This document shows positions 8,074-15,953 of a stretch of 64,000 bases of DNA, one piece after another. Source of the stretch: Corallococcus macrosporus (GTDB lineage: Bacteria > Myxococcota > Myxococcia > Myxococcales > Myxococcaceae); the NCBI RefSeq assembly GCF_017302985.1, contig NZ_JAFIMU010000007.1, forward strand, positions 2,418,001-2,482,000, read 5' to 3'. The notes beneath the pieces were generated by a model. It was not told where the DNA came from. It did no database searches and was given only the letters and a program-made list of their open reading frames with translations. Numbering within the stretch: position 1 is the stretch's first letter; each line of letters opens with the position of its first letter. A program made the translations under genes and the position numbers.

Positions 8074-8739
8074 TCAGCCCTCTTCGCGGGTGAGGCGGAA
8101 GGCGTCGGTCTCCAGCTTCTGGGTCGCCTCGGGGTCGGCGCTGTCGTAGTAGCCGCGAATCTCTCCGGTGCCGTCCACGAGCACGAAGTGGGTGCCGTGG
8201 AAGATGGAGAGCAGGTCGTCCTCGGCGGCGCCGGGCTCGCGGCCCATGCTGATCTTGAAGCCCTGGACGATGGTGTCCTTGAGGGTGGCGTAGTCGCCGG
8301 TGAGGAAGTTCCAGCGGGTGAAGTCCGCCTGGTACTTCTTCCCGTACTCGGCCAGCCGCTCCGGGGTGTCGTAGGCCGGATCCACGGAGAAGGACACCAG
8401 CTGGAGGTCCGTCCCCAGCTTCGCGGTGTGGTCCTGCACGCGCGCCATCTTCTGCGTGAAGACGGGGCAGACGGTGGGGCAGCGGGTGAAGATGAAGTTG
8501 GCGATGAACGGGCGGCCGCGGAGCTGCTTCAGCCCGAAGGGCTGCCCGTCCTGCCGCGTGAAGGTGAAGTCCGGCAGCGCGCCCAGCCGGGGCGGCGGCT
8601 GCGAGCGGCCCTGCACCAGGTCGTGGACCGCCACCCCCATGAAGCCGAGCGACGCCACGGCGATGCCCGCCCAGACCCAGGAGCGGCGGACGGGGCGGGA
8701 GCGGGGGGCGGACGGGGAGGAGGGCGATTCGACGGACAT
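8074..8739 (-). CDS. SCO1/SenC-type copper chaperone for cytochrome oxidase
   Basis: This 221-residue thioredoxin-fold protein is anchored by one N-terminal membrane helix (WVWAGIAVASLGFMGVAV, about 22-39) with its domain in the periplasm. It carries the copper-binding CPTVC motif in FTRCPTVCPVFTQKM and the later ligand His in HGTHFVLVD, both conserved in SCO proteins that deliver copper to the CuA site of oxidase subunit II. It is divergently placed next to a cox gene set whose CoxB has the CuA ligands, so it probably serves that oxidase. ATG 8739 (MSVESPSS) is used; a longer open frame upstream runs across the divergent promoter region and is not coding. Confidence 0.93.
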   Translation of the reverse strand: MSVESPSSPSAPRSRPVRRSWVWAGIAVASLGFMGVAVHDLVQGRSQPPPRLGALPDFTFTRQDGQPFGLKQLRGRPFIANFIFTRCPTVCPVFTQKMARVQDHTAKLGTDLQLVSFSVDPAYDTPERLAEYGKKYQADFTRWNFLTGDYATLKDTIVQGFKISMGREPGAAEDDLLSIFHGTHFVLVDGTGEIRGYYDSADPEATQKLETDAFRLTREEG

Positions 8740-8898
8740 GGTCGGCACGTACGGCATCGGCGGGGAGCGCACAAGCGCCGGGCATGCCGGGGTAGGGGCT
8801 GGCCGCATGCGAGGCATGAGGGAGAGTGGCCGACCCCCGAGCCGGGGCCGCACGGGGTGCGCCTTGAGGGGACGTTGGGTGCGTGCTAGCCCGGAGGC

Positions 8899-9213
8899 AT
8901 GTCGCAGGCCCTCTTCCAGCCCCCGGGTGGACGCGCTTCGCCGGGCGGGAGGGGAGGCTTCCGGTCGCTGGCGGGGCCGTGGCTCGGGCTGCTCGGGCTG
9001 CTCGGCGGGCTGATGCCGGCGGTGGCGCTGGCGTGTCCCTCGTGCACGGCCCGGGCACCGGAGTCTCCGGGCGGTGCGGGGGAGCTGCTGCTGGCGCTGA
9101 TGCTGGTGCCCTTCGCGCTGGTGGGCGTGGGGCTCTGGGCGGCCAGGCGGGCGGGGTCCGGAGCGCCGGAAGCCGAGCGGGCTTCGGCCCCCGTGGAACA
9201 GGAGCATCCCTGA
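8899..9213 (+). CDS. Small membrane protein of the cox operon
   Basis: This is a 104-residue protein with two hydrophobic segments (about 27-45 and 63-84) and a CPSC motif between them, just after the first segment. The short N-terminal part is Gly/Arg-rich. The family is not recognised. Its stop codon overlaps the start of coxB (TGATG), so it is translated with the oxidase subunits. The CxxC facing the periplasmic side hints at a role in metal or thiol handling for oxidase assembly, but this is inference from context. Confidence 0.75.
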   Translation: MSQALFQPPGGRASPGGRGGFRSLAGPWLGLLGLLGGLMPAVALACPSCTARAPESPGGAGELLLALMLVPFALVGVGLWAARRAGSGAPEAERASAPVEQEHP

Positions 9214-10049
9214 TGGCGGAGTCCCCTGCGTTGTCCCCCGCGTCCGCGAGCGACGCCGCTCCGCCGGATGCGCAGGCCCCCCTGGCGGTGCCGTCCGCGC
9301 GAGGCGCGTGGAGCCTGTCGCCGCCGGAAAACGCGAGCGCGACGGGCGACCGCATCGACGCGCTGCTGGCCACGAACCACGGCTTCGACCTCGCGCTGGC
9401 GGCGGTGATGCTCGGGTGGCTGGTGCTGGCGGTGGTGCGCTTCCGGGGCGCGCGGAAGGTGGCGCCGGACGGGGGCACGCGGCGCTCGAGGGCGTGGGTG
9501 CTGGGGCTGGCCCTGGGCGTGTTCGGCGTGGTGGACGGCACGCTGTTCCTGGGCTCCGAGCGCTACCTGCGCGAGGTGCTCTGGAACTTCCAGGTCCCCA
9601 CCGAGGATCCGCGCACGGTGCGCATTGAAATCAACGCGCACCAGTGGTCGTGGGAGGCGCGGTACGCGGGCGCGGACGGCGCGTTCGGCACGAAGGACGA
9701 CGTCATCACCTGGAACGACCTGCGCGTGCCGGCGGGCGTGCCCATCTGGGTGCAGCTCGTCTCCACGGACGTGGTGCACGGGTTCAGCCTGCCGGCCTTC
9801 CGCGTGAAGCTGGATGCCATCCCGGGCCGCGTGAACCAGACCTGGTTCCAGGCCGCGCGCGAGGGCGCGTGGGAGGCGGCCTGCTACCAGCACTGCGGCA
9901 CCAGCCACTACCGGATGCGCGGCATGCTGACGGCGCTGTCCCCGGAGGCCTACGCGGCGTGGCTGCGCGAGGCGAGCCTCAAGGCCGTGCAGGCCTACGA
10001 CCCGGATGACACGGCGGCCCACTGGGGCTGGGTGTGGAGGACGCCATGA
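9213..10049 (+). CDS. coxB: Cytochrome c oxidase subunit II
   Basis: This 278-residue subunit would receive electrons from cytochrome c at a binuclear CuA centre on the periplasmic side. It has two membrane helices (about 59-75 and 91-107) and a cupredoxin domain with the aromatic electron-entry patch HQWSWEARY. The CuA ligands are present: His in TDVVHGFSLP and CxxxCxxxHxxM in CYQHCGTSHYRM (Cys about 224 and 228, His about 232, Met about 235). The usual Glu between the two Cys is Gln here. No haem c motif is fused to it. It is translationally coupled to its neighbours (TGATG upstream, ATGA downstream). Confidence 0.95.
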   Translation: MAESPALSPASASDAAPPDAQAPLAVPSARGAWSLSPPENASATGDRIDALLATNHGFDLALAAVMLGWLVLAVVRFRGARKVAPDGGTRRSRAWVLGLALGVFGVVDGTLFLGSERYLREVLWNFQVPTEDPRTVRIEINAHQWSWEARYAGADGAFGTKDDVITWNDLRVPAGVPIWVQLVSTDVVHGFSLPAFRVKLDAIPGRVNQTWFQAAREGAWEAACYQHCGTSHYRMRGMLTALSPEAYAAWLREASLKAVQAYDPDDTAAHWGWVWRTP

Positions 10050-11785
10050 AGGCGGGGGCGTTCCTGAGGTCGCTCTGGACGACGGACCCCCAGCGCGTGG
10101 CGCGGCAGTACCTGTGGGGCGGGTTCCTGTTCCTGTTGGTGGGCGGCCTCTTGGCCATGCTCATCCGCTTCCAGTGGGCGTGGCCCGGGCAGCCGGTGCC
10201 GGGGCTCGCGTGGGCGCTGCCCGAGTCGAAGGGCGCGCTGACGCCGCCCGCGTACACGGCCGTGTTCACGATGCACGGCCTGCTGATGATCTTCTTCGCG
10301 GTGACGCCGCTGCTCTTCGGGGCGCTGGGGCACTTCGTGCTGCCGCTGGCCATCGGCTCGAAGCAGATGGCGTTCCCCCGGCTGTCGCCGCTCGGCTTCT
10401 GGGCGTACGCGGTGGGCGGCGCGCTGATGCTGGTGTCGTTCGTCGTGCGGCTGGGGCCCGCGAGCGCGGGGTGGACGTCGTATCCTCCGCTGGCGACGCC
10501 CGCGTTCACGCCGGGGCTGGGGCAGACGCTGGTGACGGTGGCGGTGCTGTGCGTGGGCGTGTCCGCGTTCCTGTACGGGCTCAACTTCGTCGTCACCGTG
10601 GTGCGCTGCCGGGCGCCGGGGATGACGTGGGGGCGGCTGCCGCTGGTGGTGTGGGGGCTGTTCTACGGCGCGGTGCTCAACGTGCTGTTCGTGCCGGTGC
10701 TGGCGGCGGCCACGGGGCTGCTCCTGCTGGACCGGGTGGCGGGCACGCAGTTCTTCATCGCGGGCGCGGCGGCGGTGGGCGGGGGCGGCGACCCGGTGGT
10801 GTACCAGCACCTGTTCTGGCTGTTCGGCCACCCGGAGGTCTACATCCTCATCCTGCCCGCGTGGGGCATGGTGGGGGACTTCGTGGCGTTCTTCAGCCGC
10901 AAGCCCGCGCACGGCTACCGGCTGACGGCGGGGGCCATGGGCGCGGTGACGGCGCTGAGCGGCGCGGTGTACGCGCACCACCTGTTCACCAGCGGGATGG
11001 CGCCGGTGCTGGGGCGCACGTTCATGGTGCTGACGCTGCTGATTTCGCTGCCCGCGGAGGTGATGTTCCTCAACTGGCTGATGACGCTGTGGCGCGGGAG
11101 CGTGCGGCTCACGTCGCCGATGCTCGCGGCGCTGGCGACGATGATTGTCTTCGGCCTGGGCGGCATCACGGGCCTGGCGCTGGGCGCGGTGGCGACGGAC
11201 GTGCCGCTGCACGGGACCATGTGGGTGGTGGGCCACTTCCACCTGACGATGGGCGCGGCCAGCTTCCTCGCGGTGTTCGCGGGGCTCTACTTCTGGTTCC
11301 CGCGCATGTACGGACGCGCGCTGGATGAGCGGCTGGCGAAGGTGCACGTGCTCCTGAGCGCGGTGCTGTTCATCGCTGTCTTCGGCGGGCAGTTGGTGGC
11401 GGGCTACGCGGGGCAGCTGCGGCGGCTCTATGACCCGTACCAGTACACGTTCCTCGCGCACCTGCTCACGTTGAACCGGTGGACCAGTTGGGCCGCGTTC
11501 GCGCTGGGCACGGTGCAGTTGGTGTTCGTGGTGAACCTGGTGCGGACGCTCGGGTGGGGCCGGGCCGCGGAGCCGAACCCGTGGCAAGTGGGCACGCTGG
11601 AGTGGACGGGCATGGGGCCGGGGCCGGCTGGCGTGGTGCTGCGCGGGCCGCATGCGCTGTCGCAACCGGAAGTACAAGAGCAACTGGGTCGCGACTGGAT
11701 TGGACAGGCGGAGCCGCTGTCCGTGGACGTGCCGGCCGCGGAGCCGGTGGCGCCGCCAGTTCCCGGGGTGGAGGGCGCCGTCTAG
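10046..11785 (+). CDS. coxA: Cytochrome c oxidase subunit I
   Basis: This 579-residue catalytic subunit belongs to the haem-copper oxidase superfamily, reducing oxygen to water and pumping protons. About 12 membrane helices are visible. Haem and copper ligands are in place: FTMHGLLMIFF (low-spin haem His), FGHPEVYILILP (CuB His with the Tyr that cross-links and the proton-gating Glu), VYAHHLFTSGM (two CuB His) and VVGHFHLTMG (the two haem His). The D-channel-like segment reads GHFVLPLAIG where GNxxxP is usual. The C-terminus lacks a fused subunit III. GGAGG at 10036-10040 precedes ATG 10046. The stop codon lies in a CTAG shared with the opposing glycosyltransferase stop, which interrupts the expected coxC neighbour. 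Confidence 0.96.
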   Translation: MKAGAFLRSLWTTDPQRVARQYLWGGFLFLLVGGLLAMLIRFQWAWPGQPVPGLAWALPESKGALTPPAYTAVFTMHGLLMIFFAVTPLLFGALGHFVLPLAIGSKQMAFPRLSPLGFWAYAVGGALMLVSFVVRLGPASAGWTSYPPLATPAFTPGLGQTLVTVAVLCVGVSAFLYGLNFVVTVVRCRAPGMTWGRLPLVVWGLFYGAVLNVLFVPVLAAATGLLLLDRVAGTQFFIAGAAAVGGGGDPVVYQHLFWLFGHPEVYILILPAWGMVGDFVAFFSRKPAHGYRLTAGAMGAVTALSGAVYAHHLFTSGMAPVLGRTFMVLTLLISLPAEVMFLNWLMTLWRGSVRLTSPMLAALATMIVFGLGGITGLALGAVATDVPLHGTMWVVGHFHLTMGAASFLAVFAGLYFWFPRMYGRALDERLAKVHVLLSAVLFIAVFGGQLVAGYAGQLRRLYDPYQYTFLAHLLTLNRWTSWAAFALGTVQLVFVVNLVRTLGWGRAAEPNPWQVGTLEWTGMGPGPAGVVLRGPHALSQPEVQEQLGRDWIGQAEPLSVDVPAAEPVAPPVPGVEGAV

Positions 11786-13311
11786 CGGTGCTCCCAGAGG
11801 TCCACGCCGCCGGTGTCGCCCGTGGGGAAGCGGCGGACGAAGCGCTGCTTGAACCAGGGGCGGCTCTCCGGCGTGAGCTGCCAGGTGCCGCGCCAGCCGA
11901 GGATGACGAAGCGGCAGGAGTCCAGCATGACGCGCAGGGCCTGCTGGGCCTCGGGGGCGGAGAGGGCCTCGGCGGTCTCGTCGAAGCGGTCGCCCGCGCT
12001 CATGGCGTCCTGGATCATGGTGGCGTAGGTGTCGACGATGGGCGTGGCCCCCATGGGGAGCCGGCCCGCCGCGAGCGCCCAGCCCGGCTCGAAGGAGAAG
12101 AGGCACGCCTTGGCGGGCACGTCGGCGCGGAGGTACTTCGCGAGCGCCGTGACGTCCGGCGCCTGCTGCTGGCCACTCTGGAAGACGTGCCACACACCGG
12201 GCATGCAAGCCGAGACAAGCATAAGCGCGGCCACGGCCCGTGATGCGGTACGGCCCCAGCGCACGCTGAAGGCGTGGAGCACGGAGGCGCCCAGGCCCGC
12301 GAGCACGGCCTCCGACGCGGCGAGGTGCGCGTTGTACTGGTTCCAGTAGGTCCGTGACGCGAGGAACAGGGCCACGCTGAGCAGGAACGCGCAGGCGAAG
12401 AAGCGGGCCGCGGGGCGCTGCTCGGGAGGCGCGCGGAAGGCTCGCACGCACGCGGTGCCCAGGCCCACGAGCGCGAGGAGCACTTCGCCCACCCTGCGCT
12501 CGTGGAAGATGTCGCGCAGGCGCAGCCAGCGGTCCGGCTCACCGTCCGCGGGGCGCACGGCCTGGAAGGTGATGACGTCGCGAAGGAACTCGGAAGGGGC
12601 GAGCGCGGCCAGCGGGCCCACGACGACGGCGAAGGTGGCGAGCGCGGCGAGCACGGTCGGGATTGCCTGGCGCCAGGACTCCTTCCCAGGACGGGCGAAC
12701 AGCGCGGCGACGAGCCACATCCCCCCGGGAATCTTCACGGAGATGGCGAGGCCCAGCAGCACGCCCGCGCCGATGCGGCGTGCTCGGGAGTGGGGACCGG
12801 GGGCGAGCCAGAGGTTCGCGAAGCCCAGGCACAGGGCGTTGAGCAGGGGTTCGAGGAAGGTGCCCCGCTCGACGAGCGCGGCCTCCGGATACGCCGCATA
12901 CGCGAGCGCGGCCACGCAGCCCGCGAGCGGCCTCCACGCCCGCCACGCGACGCGGCCCGCGAGGAATACGCACAGCGCGCCCACGGCGGCGGCGAGGTAG
13001 CGGGTGACGCCATAGGCGGTGGCCGCATCGAGCCCCAGCGTGAGCGCGGCACCGGGAGCCCACAGCAGGAGTCCGCCAGGCGGGTGGACGAAGATGAAGT
13101 CGCGGTAGGGCAGGTCCCCGCGCAGCAGGAGCGACGCGGCGGAGAAGTAGACGCCCTCGTCGTAGTCCATGGGGTAGCCCATGGGCCCGGAGCGATGGAA
13201 GAACGCCAACGCGCGCAGCACCCAGGCACCCAGCGCCACGATGAGCAACGGCCAGACGTCTGAACCGGGGTTCGTGATTCTCGAAGGGGCTGGAGACATC
13301 GATGCTGGCAT
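11782..13311 (-). CDS. Polytopic membrane glycosyltransferase-like protein (GT39/ArnT type)
   Basis: This 509-residue integral membrane protein has about 11 hydrophobic helices. It opens with the hallmarks of the PMT/ArnT superfamily: an acidic motif in the first outer loop (PMDYDEGVYFSAASLLLRGD) and DFIFVHPPGGLLL, the site that in the family binds a polyprenyl-phosphate sugar donor. Such enzymes move a sugar from a lipid carrier to lipid A, protein or another lipid. The C-terminal 120 residues form a soluble outer domain. The gene lies head-on against coxA, sharing the 4-base CTAG, and separates the cox subunit genes. ATG 13311 or 13299 could be the start; neither has a clear ribosome site. 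Confidence 0.8.
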   Translation of the reverse strand: MPASMSPAPSRITNPGSDVWPLLIVALGAWVLRALAFFHRSGPMGYPMDYDEGVYFSAASLLLRGDLPYRDFIFVHPPGGLLLWAPGAALTLGLDAATAYGVTRYLAAAVGALCVFLAGRVAWRAWRPLAGCVAALAYAAYPEAALVERGTFLEPLLNALCLGFANLWLAPGPHSRARRIGAGVLLGLAISVKIPGGMWLVAALFARPGKESWRQAIPTVLAALATFAVVVGPLAALAPSEFLRDVITFQAVRPADGEPDRWLRLRDIFHERRVGEVLLALVGLGTACVRAFRAPPEQRPAARFFACAFLLSVALFLASRTYWNQYNAHLAASEAVLAGLGASVLHAFSVRWGRTASRAVAALMLVSACMPGVWHVFQSGQQQAPDVTALAKYLRADVPAKACLFSFEPGWALAAGRLPMGATPIVDTYATMIQDAMSAGDRFDETAEALSAPEAQQALRVMLDSCRFVILGWRGTWQLTPESRPWFKQRFVRRFPTGDTGGVDLWEHR

Positions 13312-13356
13312 GTGGGAAGAGCGCAGGCTACCTGACCTGAACCGGGGGATCATGCC

Positions 13357-14229
13357 ATGTCGATTCCAGCAGCGATCGCCGTGTACACGTCGGGCTCGGG
13401 AGTCCCCAAGCACGTCTCCGAGCGGCCCTGGCGTGGGGTCGATCACTTCCGGAATGGCGCTCCGACGGGCCTCGGGCAACACCTCCTGAATCGCGTGCAG
13501 CAGGTGCATGGCGACTTGCAGGCCGTGGTGCGCGAGCTCATCGATGAGGCTCCCTGGGGCTGGACGAACTGCATGCCTCTGCCCGGGTACACGGAGGTCG
13601 AACGCCACACGGAGGAGGACCCCGGACCTCGGGTCGCACCGGACGAGACCGGGCTCGTGGCCTACATCTACGTCTTCGACCTGGAGGCGCGCCGGCTCGA
13701 CATGTTCTCGACGTACGTCGGGGACGACGGCAAACGGATCAGCTCCGTGCGCTTCTCGCCCACGGGTACGCCCGACCTGCCGGCGCTCGACCTCCTGCCC
13801 GAAGAGGCTGTCATCGAACCGCCTCTTCCTGGAGAGGAACTCTCAGCCCAGGCGCTGCAAGACCTCCTCAAAAGCCTGCCAAAGATAGAGGCAGGCGCCA
13901 CGGTCCTCGACTGGGTGGAGACCCGGGAGCGTCCGGACCGCTCGCTTTCAATCCTGTTCCGGGTGCTCGTCTATGCAGTCGACGATGACAGTGGAGAGGT
14001 CGTGCTCTCGCGCCTGGAGGAACAGGATTGGAATGCCGTGCCAGCCTCCGCACGCCTGGAGCCGCATCGCGTCCGGAACTTCCTCGCGGCGCTTGTCGAA
14101 GTCGTGAACGAAGAACCGAGCCGGCTCAGTTCCTTCTGGATTGCCGAGCAGGACTCCCTGCGCCGGTCCGGAGCGAGGCAGCGCGGGAGCTTCGTGAAGA
14201 TCCTGAGGGCACAGGCAGCCCGCGACTGA
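13357..14229 (+). CDS. Hypothetical protein inside the split cox locus (290 aa)
   Basis: No family is recognised. The protein is soluble, acidic and without a signal peptide. It appears to have two related halves of beta-rich character: LVAYIYVFDLEARRLDMFST in the first and ILFRVLVYAVDDDSGEVVLS in the second, each a hydrophobic strand run followed by a charged turn. Codon use is slightly less GC-biased than in the cox genes. A GGGGG stretch precedes ATG 13357, only 45 bases from the divergent glycosyltransferase start. It is followed 50 bases later by coxC, so it may have captured the transcription of the second half of the oxidase operon. Confidence 0.7.
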   Translation: MSIPAAIAVYTSGSGVPKHVSERPWRGVDHFRNGAPTGLGQHLLNRVQQVHGDLQAVVRELIDEAPWGWTNCMPLPGYTEVERHTEEDPGPRVAPDETGLVAYIYVFDLEARRLDMFSTYVGDDGKRISSVRFSPTGTPDLPALDLLPEEAVIEPPLPGEELSAQALQDLLKSLPKIEAGATVLDWVETRERPDRSLSILFRVLVYAVDDDSGEVVLSRLEEQDWNAVPASARLEPHRVRNFLAALVEVVNEEPSRLSSFWIAEQDSLRRSGARQRGSFVKILRAQAARD

Positions 14230-14278
14230 GAGTCGAGGGGGCCGCCCGGCTTCCTGGTGCTTTCCGCCGGGCCCAGGC

Positions 14279-14860
14279 ATGCGAGAGTCCCACCCCGTGA
14301 GCACGAACGAACGGGCCTCGCTGTCCCTCCAACGCGACGAAGGGAACCTCTGGTTCGGGGTCGTCATCGCGCACTCGGCGGCCGCGATGCTCTTCTGCGC
14401 GGTGGCCTTCACCGCGGGCTTCTACCGGCTGCGTGGCTTCTGGCCTCCCGCGTCCGCGCGCCCTGGAGTCCTCGTCCCCGCGCTGGCGGGCGGGCTCCTC
14501 GTCATCGGGGCGGTGTTGCTGCATGCCTCGCTCCGGCATTCGCAGACGAACCGCCTCACGTTGGCGGGCGTGCTGGGCGCTGGCGTGGCGTTCCTCGCGA
14601 CGCAGGCGGCGTGGCTGCATGTGCTGTTCTGGTACCGCGACCTGCGCATCCCCGACAGCGGCGTCTTCGGCTCGTCGCTGTATGGCCTGTCGGCGGTGCA
14701 CGCCGTGCACCTGGGAGTCGTGATGCTGGGGTTGCTGCGCGCGGGACTGCGCATCCTGCGAGGCCAGGAAGCTCGTGCTCCGCTGCGGCGTGCGCTTCCC
14801 GGCTGGTGGTGTTCGACGGTGATGTACGGCGTCCTCTTCGCGGTGGTGTACCTCCCATGA
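14279..14860 (+). CDS. coxC: Cytochrome c oxidase subunit III
   Basis: This 193-residue membrane protein has about five helices, shorter than the seven-helix form but typical of bacterial subunit III. Family features are the GVVIAHSAAAMLFCAVAF first helix, HSQTNRLT in the loop that resembles the HxxxxR region, a segment AAWLHVLFWY and SAVHAVHLGVVMLGL, the conserved helix with paired His that supports subunit I. It has no redox centre of its own; it stabilises the catalytic core and proton uptake. GTG 14297 is a possible shorter start. It overlaps the cytochrome c gene by ATGA, showing the original operon arrangement. Confidence 0.85.
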   Translation: MRESHPVSTNERASLSLQRDEGNLWFGVVIAHSAAAMLFCAVAFTAGFYRLRGFWPPASARPGVLVPALAGGLLVIGAVLLHASLRHSQTNRLTLAGVLGAGVAFLATQAAWLHVLFWYRDLRIPDSGVFGSSLYGLSAVHAVHLGVVMLGLLRAGLRILRGQEARAPLRRALPGWWCSTVMYGVLFAVVYLP

Positions 14861-15849
14861 AGCCCACTTCCTCGCTCCGCATCCTCGCCGTGCTCGCATT
14901 GGGAGCGCTTGCTCCCGCGTGCCGCAAGGACCCGCCCACCTTCGAGCCCCTGAAGCTCGCGGACGGCACCGTCATCCCGGCCGCGACGCTGTCGCGCGGA
15001 CACGACGTCTACACGCACTACTGCGCGTCCTGTCATGGCGAGAAGGGCGACGGTCAGGGCCCGGCCGGCTCCGGCATGCGGCCTCCGCCGCGCAACTTCC
15101 GCCAGGGCCTCTACAAGTTCGGCGGCGTGGCCGCGGGCGAGCTGCCCACCGACGACGCGCTGAAGCGCACCCTGCGCCGGGGCCTGCACGGCACGCCCAT
15201 GTTCGCGTGGGACGTGCCTCCGGCGGACGTGGACGCCGTGGTGCAGTACCTCAAGACCTTCAGCCCGCGCTGGAAGCAGGAGTCTCCCGGCGCGGCCATC
15301 GCCCTGTCCGAGGACCCGTGGAAGGGCCGTGAAGCCGAGGCCGTGGAGCGCGGCCGCACCGTCTACCACGTGGCCGGCAAGGGCAACGCGGGCTGCGCCA
15401 GTTGCCACGTCGCGTACCTGCCGCGCGCGGATCTCGCCGCGCTCATGGAGAGCGTCACCGGCCGCAAGGTGAACCTGGCGAACGCGGATCCGTACACCGC
15501 GCTGCCTCGGGATTCGGACTACTCGCTCACCGTGGATGCGAAGGGCGAAGCCACGCAGCTGGCGAAGGTGCTGCCGCCCGACTTCCTCTTCCATCGCCTG
15601 CGCACCGTGTGGCCCCAGGGCACGCGCGTGGAGGGCCAGCCGTACACCGCGCAGGCCCAGCGCGAGGACCTCTACCGCGTCATGGCCGCGGGCGTCGGCG
15701 GCGCGGCCATGCCTTCATGGAAGGGCGCCATCCCGGAGGAAAACCTCTGGGCGCTCGCGTACTACGTGCAGAGCCTCGTCGTGATGCACGACACCTCCGC
15801 GGCCCGCGACCTTCAGCAACGGTTGCGTGACTCGAAGGCACAGGAATAA
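14857..15849 (+). CDS. Dihaem cytochrome c lipoprotein of the cox locus
   Basis: This 330-residue exported electron carrier has a lipoprotein signal peptide (LAVLALGALAPAC, lipid-modified Cys about 22). The first haem-binding CASCH motif is at about residue 58 (YCASCHGEKGDGQGPAG) and the second at about 180 (GCASCHVAYL). Likely axial Met ligands are in GTPMFAWDVPP and AAMPSWKGAIPEENLWALAY, the latter a classic class I cytochrome c ending. It probably feeds electrons to the CuA site of CoxB. It overlaps coxC by four bases. An inverted repeat follows at 15884-15902. Confidence 0.9.
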   Translation: MKPTSSLRILAVLALGALAPACRKDPPTFEPLKLADGTVIPAATLSRGHDVYTHYCASCHGEKGDGQGPAGSGMRPPPRNFRQGLYKFGGVAAGELPTDDALKRTLRRGLHGTPMFAWDVPPADVDAVVQYLKTFSPRWKQESPGAAIALSEDPWKGREAEAVERGRTVYHVAGKGNAGCASCHVAYLPRADLAALMESVTGRKVNLANADPYTALPRDSDYSLTVDAKGEATQLAKVLPPDFLFHRLRTVWPQGTRVEGQPYTAQAQREDLYRVMAAGVGGAAMPSWKGAIPEENLWALAYYVQSLVVMHDTSAARDLQQRLRDSKAQE

Positions 15850-15883
15850 CGGATAGATTTAGCAACCTGAAAAGTAGGTCTTC

Positions 15884-15902
15884 CTGGGAAACTAATTCCC
15901 AG
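15884..15902. promoter_or_regulatory. Inverted repeat between the oxidase locus and GH19 gene
   Basis: CTGGGAA and TTCCCAG form a perfect 7-bp inverted repeat around ACTAA, in an AT-richer stretch 52 bases before GTG 15954. Without a T-run it reads better as an operator or promoter element than as a terminator. Confidence 0.4.
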
Positions 15903-15953
15903 CCGTCGCGAAAATCCGGGCACTGCTTTACCTCTTTTCCCGGAGTTTTAACC

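Noticed and set aside
8740-9207. N-terminal extension of the SCO protein frame
   Set aside because: It runs across the divergent promoter and into the cox operon antisense; the SCO membrane anchor starts just after ATG 8739.
13312-13608. Upstream extension of the glycosyltransferase frame
   Set aside because: It is antisense to the divergent gene at 13357 and carries no membrane helix or homology-like content.
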